From: Phycisphaerales bacterium
GTDB taxonomy: Bacteria; Planctomycetota; Phycisphaerae; Tepidisphaerales; Tepidisphaeraceae
Reading direction: 5' to 3'
DNA length: 64,000 nt
Assembly: GCA_028291615.1 (NCBI GenBank)
Contig: JAQGHM010000104.1
Span: 1-64,000 of the forward strand
Part shown: one piece after another, positions 42,637 to 52,105 of the stretch
Position numbering within the stretch: the first letter of the stretch is position 1
Layout: each line of letters begins with the position of its first letter
Made by a program: the position numbers and the translations under genes
Notes under the pieces: model-generated
What the model was told of the DNA's origin: nothing
Seen by the model: the letters and a program-made list of their open reading frames with translations, nothing else
Database searches by the model: none

Positions 42637-43979
42637 CGGACGATCCAGTGGTGAACGGGGCCGTAGCCCATGTAGAGGGCGACCACCAGCAGGACCATGA
42701 CGCCGGCGGCGATGTCGCGGCGGCCGAAGACGTCGGCCTTGCCGTGCGAGCGGAGGAAGGAGAGCACCATGCCGGTGGGGCAGCCGTACTTGCAGTAGGC
42801 CATGGGGACGAAGGCGGCGGCGACGAGGCCGGCGACTGCGATCACGATGGTGGCGACGCTGGCGGTGCGGATCAGGTAGGCGTCGAAGGGTTCGACGTCG
42901 GCGAGGTCGATCGGGAGTTGCCACATCGTGACCGTGAGCACGAGGGCGATCAGCAGCGCGGGGAGCCAGCGCAGGCCGCGCTCGAGGCCTTTGGGTAGAT
43001 GGAGATTCCATCGGGTGAGGCGGCCGATCCACTCCTGGGCTGCGCCGTGCGGGCAGATCTGCGAGCAATAGAGCGCGCGGCGGCTGGTCCAGGGGACGAT
43101 CAGCGCGGCGGCCATGAGCAGCGCCAGCGCCGGGGCGTTGCGCCAGGCGACGCCGCCGGCGGACCAACCGCTCATCAGCGACTGGGCGAGGATCTGACCG
43201 TTCCAAAAGCCGACGTAGCCGATCAGCACGACCTGAAACGCGCGGCGGGCCCAGACGCGGCTTCGCAGGTGCGGGACGAACGTGAACGCGAGCGCCAGGG
43301 CGATGACGGCGATCAGGCCCCAGTCACGCGCGCGAAGGTGGGGCGGCGGCGGCTTGGCGTTGGCGGCCTCGGTGGCGGCTTTGAAACGGTGCTGGATGCC
43401 GTTGGCGATGGCGAGGCTGGTCAGCGATGCGCCCGAGACGCCTTCGATGTGGGCGGCACGCGGGTCGAGGCCGGCGACCTCGTCCCAGGTTCTTCCGGTC
43501 CAGAGGTTCATGAAGTATTGGTCGGCGGCGACGTCCTTCACGTGGACTTTGGTATCCCAACTGCTGCGGATCTTGATGCCGAGCACCTTCATGCCTGGGT
43601 AGTCGAGGGCGAGGAGCGTGTCGGTGGGGCCGGCGTACCCTTTAACCTCATCCGAGACGGGGCTGGTGCGGAGGACGTAACCGATGGGGTTGGCGGCTTT
43701 GTCGAGAACGAAGAGGCCGCGGCGCTCGGAGGTGTCGGGGTCGAGTTTTGATGCGGCGGGGAAGAAGGGGCGGACCTCGTCGAGCGTGATCTCCGCGCCG
43801 GCATCGATGCGTAGGCGAGCGTAGTGGCGGTGGACGATGATGACGATGGCGCAGACGACGGCGAGGCGGTAAAGGCGAAGAGCCAGAGATCTCATGCGCC
43901 AGCCACCGCCATCGCGCGGGGGCGTTTGGAGCACCGTCAGCGGCACTGGGGTCGTTGCTGGCGGCGGCGGGGACGACAT
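42633..43979 (-). CDS. FMN-binding membrane electron-transfer protein (NosR/RdhC-like)
   Basis: 448 residues. A membrane helix (about 32-50) leads to an extracytoplasmic FMN-binding domain with flavinylation motif GVSGASLTS near residue 185. Five further membrane helices follow, with two CxxxCP motifs, YCSQICPHGAAQEW and YCKYGCPTGMVL. The layout matches RdhC/PceC and the membrane part of NosR rather than full polyferredoxins, as no CxxCxxCxxxCP ferredoxin is present. It should carry electrons across or along the membrane. A start at 43895 (MRSLALRLYR) is possible. It lies 21 nt after the FAD oxidoreductase gene. Confidence 0.85.
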   Translation of the reverse strand: MSSPPPPATTPVPLTVLQTPPRDGGGWRMRSLALRLYRLAVVCAIVIIVHRHYARLRIDAGAEITLDEVRPFFPAASKLDPDTSERRGLFVLDKAANPIGYVLRTSPVSDEVKGYAGPTDTLLALDYPGMKVLGIKIRSSWDTKVHVKDVAADQYFMNLWTGRTWDEVAGLDPRAAHIEGVSGASLTSLAIANGIQHRFKAATEAANAKPPPPHLRARDWGLIAVIALALAFTFVPHLRSRVWARRAFQVVLIGYVGFWNGQILAQSLMSGWSAGGVAWRNAPALALLMAAALIVPWTSRRALYCSQICPHGAAQEWIGRLTRWNLHLPKGLERGLRWLPALLIALVLTVTMWQLPIDLADVEPFDAYLIRTASVATIVIAVAGLVAAAFVPMAYCKYGCPTGMVLSFLRSHGKADVFGRRDIAAGVMVLLVVALYMGYGPVHHWIVR

Positions 43980-44000
43980 TGGATCAGCATCATAGCGGGC

Positions 44001-46331
44001 TTACTTCGCGGGGACGACCTGCACCGCGTCGACCGACACGTGGCCCTTGGTGCTCTTGTTGGTCACCACCACGGCGGCGGGCTTCGCGGGGTCGAAGCGG
44101 AAGACGCCCAGTGAGGCGAAGCCTTCGAGCTTGGGCGCTTGCTGCTCGTTGACGGTTACGGTCTTGTCGCCATCGGCGGTTTGGATCGTGACCGGCACAT
44201 TGGTCGCGCGATTTTCGTGGGCGGCGTAGGCGAATCGCACTTCGTACGCGCCGGCAGCGGGGACGGTGAACTCGAAGCGCGCAGTGCAATCGCCCTTGCC
44301 GGTGCTGGTGTCGTAGAGGTAGTGCTGGCCGATGAACCCTTTGATGCCTTCGCCGCTGGCCCAGGCGCCGGTGAGCTTGGCCTTGCTGTCGTCGATGACG
44401 ATGCCGGGGAGCTTGGCGGGGTCGATGCCGCCTTCGCCGACGGTCGTTGTCGTCACGTCGGGCTTGCCGCGCCCCTGGCGTGGCGGTGCGGGGTGCTGGC
44501 CGACTTCGGGCAGCGGCGCGTTGGGGTCGATCGCGTCATTGGGGGTTGCGCGGCGGGCGCGGCCGGGGAGGTTCATCAGTTCCTTCAGCTCGTCAAGGTG
44601 ATACTGGTAGACGTCGCGCGGGCTGCAGTTCTCCTTGATGCAGATCGATGCGGCCTTGCCGACGACCTCGCCCATCATGCCGCAGGTGCGCATCACGCGA
44701 ACTGTGCCCAGCGCACCGCGATCGACGCTGATGTCGCGGCCGGCCATGAATAGGTTCGGGACGTTCTTGGAATAGAAGCAGCGGTACGGGACGGGATAAC
44801 CTTGCTTCTTATCGACGCGGCCGTCGAAGATGGCCTTGGAGATGAACGGCGCTTCGGGGAACTTGATCGCGTACTGCTCCTTGGGCACGTGCAGGTCGAT
44901 CGACCAGGTTGTCGGCACGCAGCCGTCGGGGTAATCGACCTTGTTGATGATGTCCTCGCGGGTCAGCACGATGTCGCCGCGGAGCAGGCGCGACTCGCGG
45001 TTGCCGCCGATGTAGGCGAGCCATTCCATTTTGGCGTTGGCGTGCTTGTCCTTGCCGTCTACGTTCTTCATGGCGTTGAACGCGCCATAGGCGGCGCGGA
45101 AATTCCAGTCGCGGATGTATTCGAGATCGTTGATCGGATGCATGTTGAACCCCCCTTCCCAGAACCACTCGGCCTTGCCGCGGTTGGGGTACGGGAAGTC
45201 CTTCATCTCCAGCGGCAGCGCCCAGGGCGTCTGCGGGAAGGTCTGCGGTTTTTCCGCGTCGGCCCAGCGCCACATGTTGCTCATCCCCATGTGGCCCTGC
45301 TCGGCCATGTCGAATTCTGCGCCGGCGAGGGAGCCGATCGTGCCGTGGCCGGTGGTGTCGGCGAAGAATTTGCCGGTGAAGCGGGTCTCGGCGCCGGTGG
45401 ACATGTCGCGGCCGATGATCGCTGTGATTTTGCCGGCCTTGGTCTCGGCGGCGAAGGCTTGGGTGTTGAGGAAGAGAGCGATGTTCTTTTCGGAGCGGAC
45501 GATCGCTTCTTTCTTCTCGTCGCCGAATTCCTTCTCAACTCCCGGCGATGACTTGGCGTCATCGGCGAATTCTTCGACGATCTCGCCGAGCTTGGGGTAC
45601 TTGCCGAGGGTCGTGAAACCCTGGGACCAGACGCGGATCTCGGAGCTGCCGTTGCCGCCGAGCACGGGGCGGTCCTGGATCAGTGCGACTTTGCATCCGA
45701 GTCGCGCGCCGGAGATGGCAGCGCCCATACCGGCGTAGCCGCCGCCGACTACGACTAAATCAAAGTTGCCGGCATCGACCGGCTCGGCGGGGAGGCCTAG
45801 GACCTGTTTCCGCCATGGGGTCATCGTTTTGAGATCGTTGGGCGGCGTGAAGCTTGGATCTTTGCTGAAGAGGATCGCGTCGCAGCGCCCTTCGAAGCCG
45901 GTGAGATCGTGCAAGGCGAGGGTGACCTGCGGCTTGGTGATGTCGATCGTGCCGCCGTCCTGCCAGAACCATTCGGGGCTTTGCGTGCCGAAGGTGGGTT
46001 TGAGCGGTTGGCCGTCGATCAGCACCTGGAACTTGCCGGGTTGTCCGAGGGCCTTCCAGTGGGCCACCCAATCCTTGGTGCGGACGTAAACTTTGTACGC
46101 GCCGGTTGAGGGAAAGGTGACGGTGGTGGTCGCGTCCTTAACGGGTTGTCCGAGGCCGTGGGCGAGGAGGTAGGGCGAGCCCATGATGTGGACGAATTGG
46201 GTATCGAGCACCCAACCGCCGGGGTCTTTGAAGCTTTCCGCTTCAACCAATAGCAGGTTCGCATCCGCCGCTTTTGCCGCGCCTGTCCAAGTCGCTATCG
46301 CGAGCACCGCCGCCAAGATCACCTTTTTCAT
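44001..46331 (-). CDS. secreted FAD-dependent oxidoreductase with golvesin-like domain
   Basis: 776 residues from ATG 46331 (GGAG about 10 nt upstream). A signal peptide (MKKVILAAVLAIATWTGAAKA) and a beta-rich CBM-like domain (residues 25-170) precede a Rossmann FAD domain (FDLVVVGGGYAGMGAAISGARLG; FADTTGHGTIGSLAGAEF; NLFMAGRDISVDRGALGTVRVM). The C-terminal 130 residues resemble golvesin/xanthan-lyase-associated domains. It is similar to the FAD_oxidored family common in planctomycetes. A role in oxidising a polysaccharide-derived substrate is plausible but unproven. It is downstream of the WD40/cytochrome gene by 55 nt. Confidence 0.82.
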   Translation of the reverse strand: MKKVILAAVLAIATWTGAAKAADANLLLVEAESFKDPGGWVLDTQFVHIMGSPYLLAHGLGQPVKDATTTVTFPSTGAYKVYVRTKDWVAHWKALGQPGKFQVLIDGQPLKPTFGTQSPEWFWQDGGTIDITKPQVTLALHDLTGFEGRCDAILFSKDPSFTPPNDLKTMTPWRKQVLGLPAEPVDAGNFDLVVVGGGYAGMGAAISGARLGCKVALIQDRPVLGGNGSSEIRVWSQGFTTLGKYPKLGEIVEEFADDAKSSPGVEKEFGDEKKEAIVRSEKNIALFLNTQAFAAETKAGKITAIIGRDMSTGAETRFTGKFFADTTGHGTIGSLAGAEFDMAEQGHMGMSNMWRWADAEKPQTFPQTPWALPLEMKDFPYPNRGKAEWFWEGGFNMHPINDLEYIRDWNFRAAYGAFNAMKNVDGKDKHANAKMEWLAYIGGNRESRLLRGDIVLTREDIINKVDYPDGCVPTTWSIDLHVPKEQYAIKFPEAPFISKAIFDGRVDKKQGYPVPYRCFYSKNVPNLFMAGRDISVDRGALGTVRVMRTCGMMGEVVGKAASICIKENCSPRDVYQYHLDELKELMNLPGRARRATPNDAIDPNAPLPEVGQHPAPPRQGRGKPDVTTTTVGEGGIDPAKLPGIVIDDSKAKLTGAWASGEGIKGFIGQHYLYDTSTGKGDCTARFEFTVPAAGAYEVRFAYAAHENRATNVPVTIQTADGDKTVTVNEQQAPKLEGFASLGVFRFDPAKPAAVVVTNKSTKGHVSVDAVQVVPAK

Positions 46332-46386
46332 CGTAATACTCCTACCGACAGTCCGAATGTTTGTTGCGATTATAGCTACAAAAGTG

Positions 46387-49300
46387 CTAATTGGCCTGAC
46401 CGACGATCCTCTCGCCGACAATCAGCATCACGGGCGGCGACGTCGGGTTGTCCCCCTGCAGCGCTCGGGCATGGCACGGGCGGGTTTGGTTACTCACCCA
46501 AGGCGCACACTGGATGAAGATCTGCCGCTCGTCCTGGCCGTCGGGAATTAGCACGCCGCTTAGACCGATGTCCGATACGAGGACACCGTGCGGGAGGTTC
46601 TCCACTTCGAAGCTTACGAGGCCTTTGTAGGTGCCGCGCTTTACGCGGAGCATGGCAGGGACGCGCTGGCCGGGTTGGACGGTGATGGCCGATTGCTTCG
46701 GATCGATCGGGGTGAGCGAGACGGTGAGCAGCGGTTTTCCGCCTACGGTCAGTTTCGGCAGATCGGCCAGCGGCTTGGTCACGCTTTTGCCTTCGACGGT
46801 GGCCGACGCGGTGACCTTGATCGCGGCTGATTCGACCGGTCGCGTGGTCGCCGGAATCTCAGAAGGCGTCGCGAAGATTGTCCCCTGCGCCTCGACGTGA
46901 CCGGCCTCGATCACGATGGGCGTCGAGATGGTGAACGGCGCCGCCACGCCGGTGAGATCAACCTTCACCGCACCGTCGAAGCCGTCGATCCGATTAACGC
47001 GCACGACGAAGTTTCGGCCGCTGCCGGAGGGGATGCTCGGATTCAACCCCTCGACACTCGCGAGGAAATCCGGCCGCGCGTCTCTGACCAGCAGGCGATA
47101 CGTGAAGCGCGGCCCGCCGAAACTGCGCGTGTCCGTCACGCGCACCAGGTATGAGCCGTCGGCCGGGGCGGTGAACAGCAACCGCGAATCCGCGCCGAGC
47201 TGCCGCAGTGAATCGTCGTCGTTCACGTAGTTGAGCTTGAAGACGGGCAGGCCGTTCGCCGACAGCATTTCGCCCGGTTTGTGCGGCTGGACGATGTAGC
47301 ATTTCTCTTCCAAAGCGTGGGCGGTGGGACTGGTGTCGAAATAGGTGCGCCGCCGGCCGCCCATAGGGTAGAAGTTAAATTCCGAATCCGGCCCGCGCGG
47401 ATAGAGGTGCAGTTTGACGACTTCGCCCTGCAGGTAGAGGTACTGGTTGAGCTCCATTTCCTCCCAACTGTTCAGGCGCGCGCCGACGACGTTGGCGTCG
47501 ATCGGGCGGAAGGTGATCCAGGAATCGCGAACGGCTTGAAGCTGCACGCGCTCGACCGGCCGGCCGTCGGACCAGAGCACTTCGACTTTTGTGTCCGCCG
47601 CCGAACCGCGCTGGGCGGCCTGGGTCTCGACGACGATCGATTGGCCGGCCTTGGCGGCGAAGCGGTAGAGATCGACGTCGCCACCGGGCTTTTCGTCGAA
47701 GCGGCCACTGACGCCCGAGCCGAGGGTGATTTTGGTTGCCTGGGCGGGGGCATCGTTGGGCTCGACCTCGACCGTCTCCGCTGCGCCGCCGACCATTACA
47801 TTGATCGCGCGGCGCGTGCGATAAGTTGCCGAGTCGAGTGACAGCGGCACTTCGCCACTCGCGGGCGCTTTGACCTTCGCGCTTGCGCCGTCGGACAGGT
47901 TGTATCCGATCAGGCGCACGTCGCTTTCACGACTGGGCGCAACCGCAAGCGGGAAGCAGCCGGTTGCGTATGCGAAAGCGCCGACCGACATGCGATAATA
48001 ATGCAGCGGAGTGGTTGCACCGAGCAGGTCGTTGACTCGGATCGTGTAGCGCCCGTCGGCGGGCAGCGTACGCACCAGGAGTGGGTCGGCGTCGGCGTAA
48101 TCGTCGGCGGACATACCGAGCGGTCGACCGGCGGGGTCGAAGAGCGTCATGACTGGATCGGCCTTGGAGGCGAAGCGCTTGGCGGCTACGTCGATCACGA
48201 TCGTCTGGCCGGCCTTGCCTTCGAACGCGAACGTGTCCACGTCGCCGCGCGCGCCGAAGCTGCCGCCGAACGTGACGGGCAGCGTAGCGGCTGTGGAATA
48301 TTCGCCTGATGCTGACTTACCGCCCTTTTCGGTCTCCTCAACCTGCGGCAGGTCGTCCACCACAAATTTCGCCGCCGCGCTTGCCCCGCCCGGGCCGACG
48401 GCGACCAGATCGAATGCCCCCAGCGGCGCGTCGGCGGCTGCTTCGATCTGCGCCCACGCGATGTTGGCCATGCCGCGCTCGCCGGTCACGATCTTCGCGC
48501 TCAGCTTGTCGTTTCCCGCGATCTTCAGCGACGTTGCGGCCAAAACGTCCTTGCCGCTCAGTTTCACTTTCACACTATGTCCGCGCTGTACGCCGCGCGG
48601 CTCGAGGTTCGTCAGTTCAGGCTTGGGCGGCGGAATTGCTTTGCCGGTGGACGAATCGTAATAGCCAACCGTGCCGTCGAGGCGGCCGACCGAGACGACC
48701 TTCGAATTCAGCGCGAACGCCACCGCCGCCGGCCAATCGCTTTGCGGCTCCAGCGCCACTTTCAGTTCGAGTTTCTCTGCATCCCAGAGTTTAACGGTCT
48801 TATCGTCCGCCGCGGTCGCCAGCGTCTTGCCGTCCTGCGAAATCGCGAGGCGCAGGACCGTTCCTTCAGCCGCGAACTGCGAGAGCAGTAGCGGATTGCT
48901 CCCCTCGATCGCCTGCGGACCGATCCGCCAGACGCGAACACGATTATCTGCCCCGGCGGCGTACAACTTGCCGCCGTCGGGGCTGAAGACCAGCGTCTGC
49001 TGCTCCTTCGTTGGTTCGCTGCGCGTGTCGAGGCGTTTACCGGTCGCGACGTCCCAGAGCTTCACCGTGCGATCCGCACTGGCGCTGGCGAGGACCTTGC
49101 CGTCGGGGCGGAAGGCGACGTCGAAGACTGCGCCGTTGTGGCCTTCTAGGGTTCGCAGCGCGGTGCCGTCGGCTTCGTTCCAGAGGATGATCTTTTGATC
49201 GTAGCTGCCGGTCGCGAGCGTCTTGCCATCCGCGGAGATGGCCACGGCGTAGATCGCGTCCTTGTGTCCGGTGAAGCGCTTGAGTTGCTTGCCGTCGGCG

Positions 49301-49974
49301 ACGTTCCAGATTGTCACCTCGCCGGCGACGCCGGGCGCGCCAGACGCGGCGATCAGCTTCGTGCCGTCTGCGGTGAAGGCGAGCGAATTGACGTGGCCGG
49401 TGTGCGGGCCAAGCTTGGTGACGGTCGCCTGGTTTTCGGGGAGACGCAGTTCGATCTCGTTCAGCACCGCCAGCGCGAGCAGCTTCGACTTGGCGTCGTA
49501 TGCCATCGCATTGACGGCGCGGCGCGGCGCGGTTTTGGGATCGACCTTGGGCAAAGCCCGCGCAACCGCGACGTCTTCGCCCGCGACCGGCCCTTGCGCA
49601 CCCAAATTGATCCACCGCCGCAGGAGCGCGATCTCTTCCGGGGACAATTGGTCGCCCTTCTTTGGCGGCGGCATGAAGGGCTTTTCTTTGTGCTCGACCT
49701 GCTGGATCAGCGGGCTTTCGTTCGCCTTGCCGGGGATGATCGCTGGGCCGTCTTCGCCGCCTTTCATCAGGGAGGCGTAGGTCTCCATGACCAGCTTGCC
49801 TTCGGCCTCCTTCGCATCGTGACAATTCAGGCAGTGTTTCGCGAAGATCGGTTGGACCTGCTTGTACGTCACCGGCGATTTCTCATCCGCCAACGCCGGA
49901 TGAAGCGCCAGCAGCAGTGCCAGGAAACCAATCACGCGCCCCGCACGAAAGCTAGTGGTTGAACAGGAAGCCAT
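46387..49974 (-). CDS. cytochrome c / WD40 / pre-peptidase-like exported protein
   Basis: 1195 residues. A signal peptide is followed by a cytochrome c domain with haem motif CLNCH (48-52) and a ligand candidate in FMPPPKKGD. A WD40 propeller covers about residues 185-480 (GHVNSLAFTADGTKLIAAS; GHKDAIYAVAISADGKTLATGSYDQKIILW; GHNGAVFDVAFRPDGKVLASASADRTVKLWD). Then come beta-sandwich domains of the PPC type (GDVDTFAFEGKAGQTIVIDV; GDVDLYRFAAKAGQSIVVET). It starts 23 bp inside the end of the PSD1 gene, so translation is coupled. Confidence 0.85.
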   Translation of the reverse strand: MASCSTTSFRAGRVIGFLALLLALHPALADEKSPVTYKQVQPIFAKHCLNCHDAKEAEGKLVMETYASLMKGGEDGPAIIPGKANESPLIQQVEHKEKPFMPPPKKGDQLSPEEIALLRRWINLGAQGPVAGEDVAVARALPKVDPKTAPRRAVNAMAYDAKSKLLALAVLNEIELRLPENQATVTKLGPHTGHVNSLAFTADGTKLIAASGAPGVAGEVTIWNVADGKQLKRFTGHKDAIYAVAISADGKTLATGSYDQKIILWNEADGTALRTLEGHNGAVFDVAFRPDGKVLASASADRTVKLWDVATGKRLDTRSEPTKEQQTLVFSPDGGKLYAAGADNRVRVWRIGPQAIEGSNPLLLSQFAAEGTVLRLAISQDGKTLATAADDKTVKLWDAEKLELKVALEPQSDWPAAVAFALNSKVVSVGRLDGTVGYYDSSTGKAIPPPKPELTNLEPRGVQRGHSVKVKLSGKDVLAATSLKIAGNDKLSAKIVTGERGMANIAWAQIEAAADAPLGAFDLVAVGPGGASAAAKFVVDDLPQVEETEKGGKSASGEYSTAATLPVTFGGSFGARGDVDTFAFEGKAGQTIVIDVAAKRFASKADPVMTLFDPAGRPLGMSADDYADADPLLVRTLPADGRYTIRVNDLLGATTPLHYYRMSVGAFAYATGCFPLAVAPSRESDVRLIGYNLSDGASAKVKAPASGEVPLSLDSATYRTRRAINVMVGGAAETVEVEPNDAPAQATKITLGSGVSGRFDEKPGGDVDLYRFAAKAGQSIVVETQAAQRGSAADTKVEVLWSDGRPVERVQLQAVRDSWITFRPIDANVVGARLNSWEEMELNQYLYLQGEVVKLHLYPRGPDSEFNFYPMGGRRRTYFDTSPTAHALEEKCYIVQPHKPGEMLSANGLPVFKLNYVNDDDSLRQLGADSRLLFTAPADGSYLVRVTDTRSFGGPRFTYRLLVRDARPDFLASVEGLNPSIPSGSGRNFVVRVNRIDGFDGAVKVDLTGVAAPFTISTPIVIEAGHVEAQGTIFATPSEIPATTRPVESAAIKVTASATVEGKSVTKPLADLPKLTVGGKPLLTVSLTPIDPKQSAITVQPGQRVPAMLRVKRGTYKGLVSFEVENLPHGVLVSDIGLSGVLIPDGQDERQIFIQCAPWVSNQTRPCHARALQGDNPTSPPVMLIVGERIVGQAN

Positions 49975-52105
49975 TGCTGCTCAGAATCCCCCAGTAAAGG
50001 TCTTCAATCACTTCCCGCTTCGACTCGGGCTTGACCTCGGCCAGCGCCGCCAGCAGCTTCGATTTCTCATCGGCCGTCGGGTGGCGCGAGAGCGCGCTGA
50101 GGTAGGCGTCCTCTACAATCTGGTCGTCGCCCGCCTTTTCCGCCAGGAGTTGATCGATGCGATTTCCCTTGGCCTGTAGCTTCTGGTTGACCGTGTCGCC
50201 GTTGCTGATGTGCAGCGCCTGCGCCATGCTCGGCAGGCTGGTGCGTTCGCACTCGCAGGTGATCATGCGGTCGGGGCGGCCGAAGGTCTTGAGGAAGTAC
50301 GAATCGACCTTGGTATCGGGGAGTTGCATCGCGCGGGTGCCGGGGGCGTAGTCCTTGAAGGGCGTCGGCGCCGCCGTGACTTGGCTGACCGCGTCGAGCA
50401 TCACCTCGGCGATCAGGCGCTTGGGATAGTAGTGGCTGTAGAATCGCCGGTCGGCGGCGTTCCCCTCCAGCTTCTGACTTGACCGCTGATAAGTCTCGGA
50501 TTGCAGGATCGTTCGCATCAGCGACTTGAGATCGAACCGCTGATCGGCAAGGTAAGCCGCCAGCGCGTCGAGCAGTTTCTCGTTGCTGGCGGGGTTGGTC
50601 TTGCGCATGTCATCGACCGACTCGACCAATCCCACGCCCATGAAATTAGCCCAGACGCGATTTACGATCGCCCGCGAGAAATATGGGTTGTCGCGCGACA
50701 CCAGCCAGTCTGCCAGCGCCGCGCGCCGATCGCCCTTCCAGTCCAGCGGCAGCGGCTTGCCGTCCAGCGGTTGCGGCGGGCGCGGCTTGCCGCTGAGCGG
50801 TTGCACCAGGTCGCCTTCGGTGGCGCTGAAGATCACCTGATGGCCATTGGCGGCGCTCTTCGCATGGACGCGCGCGAAGAGATTGGCCATGCCGAAATAC
50901 TGGTCGTTCGTCCACTTCTCCATCGGGTGGTTGTGGCACTTGGCGCAGTTGATCGACATGCCGAGGAACGTGACGCTGACCGTTTCCGACACTTTGGTCG
51001 GGTCGTCGTTCAGCAGGTAGAAATTGCCGGCGCCGTTCTCCAGCGTGTTGCCGGTGGCGGTCACCACCTGCCGGGCGAGATCGTCCCAGTGTGTGTTGAG
51101 CGCGACCTGCTGGCGGATCCAGTTTGAATACGCCCACATCGACGGCGGCTTGAGTCGCGGGTTGCTGACCAGCAGCAGATCCGACCACTTGTAGCACCAG
51201 TAGTCGATGAACTCCGGCCGCTCGAGGAGGGCGTCGATCAGGCGGTCGCGCTTTGCTTCGGAATGATCGTCTAGAAACGCGCGGACTTCCGCCGCTGTCG
51301 GCAGGATGCCGATCGTGTCGAGGAAGGCTCGCCGGACGAGCTCTTCATCAGTCGATCGCGGCGAAGGGGGCAGATTCAGGCTCGCCAGTTTCTCCAGCAC
51401 TAGTCCATCGATGAAGTTCCGCCGTGGTGCGCTGGCGAACGTCTCCGGCGGCACGGCGTTGTCGAAGGGCGCCGTCACCGTCGCCGCCGCGATCGTGCTG
51501 AGATACCACGCGGTGATCGCGCCTTCGCCGTAGCCCGCGGCTTTGACACGGCCGTCTTCGCCGATCGTCGCGACCGACGTATCAGCCGACGTGTACTTCG
51601 CCCAGCGTGTCACGTCCTCGACCCGGCCGTCGCTGAAGTAGGCTTTCACCTGCAGCGGGCGTTCGGCGCCCGGTTTCATCACGACTTGCTTCGGCAGCAA
51701 CTCGATCCGCACGATTCGCGGGTCGTCCGCCTTGGGCCCCGGCGCGCCTTGGGCCACCCAATCGAGCAGCAGGCGACACTCTGGCGAATCCGGCTTGATT
51801 CGCTCGCCGCCCTTGTGGGGCACGAGGTTCAGCGGCTTGAGCACGAACAGGCTCTTGGCCGGATCAGCGAGGTCGATGCGCCGGCCTTGCGCGGCTCGGG
51901 TGATGGCGCGATAGTCTCCCTCGTCATCGTAGCCGCGCAGCGAGAGTTTTAAACCGTTTTTTCCGGCCGCCGCCCCGTGGCACGCCCCAGCGCTGCAGCC
52001 GAACTTCGCGAGGATCGGTTGAACGGTGTTGCGGAAGCTGACGTCGTCTGCGCGCGTCGTGCCAGCGACGATCAGCAGCAGGATGACAGCATACGCCCAC
52101 CGCAT
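49952..52105 (-). CDS. DUF1549/DUF1553 (PSD1) protein with Ig-like domain
   Basis: 717 residues with a signal peptide. The haem-like segment is CSAGACHG (residues 37-44, a CX4CH spacing typical of this subgroup). A BIG2-type domain follows (FSDGRVEDVTRWAKYTSADTSVATI), then DUF1549 with CAKCHNHPMEKW, and DUF1553 to the end (SRAIVNRVWANFMGVGLV, MITCECERTSLPSMAQALHISNGDTVN). Its ATG shares one base with the DUF1501 stop (TGATG). Exact reaction unknown. Confidence 0.88.
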   Translation of the reverse strand: MRWAYAVILLLIVAGTTRADDVSFRNTVQPILAKFGCSAGACHGAAAGKNGLKLSLRGYDDEGDYRAITRAAQGRRIDLADPAKSLFVLKPLNLVPHKGGERIKPDSPECRLLLDWVAQGAPGPKADDPRIVRIELLPKQVVMKPGAERPLQVKAYFSDGRVEDVTRWAKYTSADTSVATIGEDGRVKAAGYGEGAITAWYLSTIAAATVTAPFDNAVPPETFASAPRRNFIDGLVLEKLASLNLPPSPRSTDEELVRRAFLDTIGILPTAAEVRAFLDDHSEAKRDRLIDALLERPEFIDYWCYKWSDLLLVSNPRLKPPSMWAYSNWIRQQVALNTHWDDLARQVVTATGNTLENGAGNFYLLNDDPTKVSETVSVTFLGMSINCAKCHNHPMEKWTNDQYFGMANLFARVHAKSAANGHQVIFSATEGDLVQPLSGKPRPPQPLDGKPLPLDWKGDRRAALADWLVSRDNPYFSRAIVNRVWANFMGVGLVESVDDMRKTNPASNEKLLDALAAYLADQRFDLKSLMRTILQSETYQRSSQKLEGNAADRRFYSHYYPKRLIAEVMLDAVSQVTAAPTPFKDYAPGTRAMQLPDTKVDSYFLKTFGRPDRMITCECERTSLPSMAQALHISNGDTVNQKLQAKGNRIDQLLAEKAGDDQIVEDAYLSALSRHPTADEKSKLLAALAEVKPESKREVIEDLYWGILSSNGFLFNH

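Noticed and set aside
42637-43206. Upstream extension of apbE by about 190 codons
   Set aside because: It is an Arg/Pro-rich shadow inside the FMN-binding gene; the membrane anchor and 4-bp overlap fix the start at 42636.
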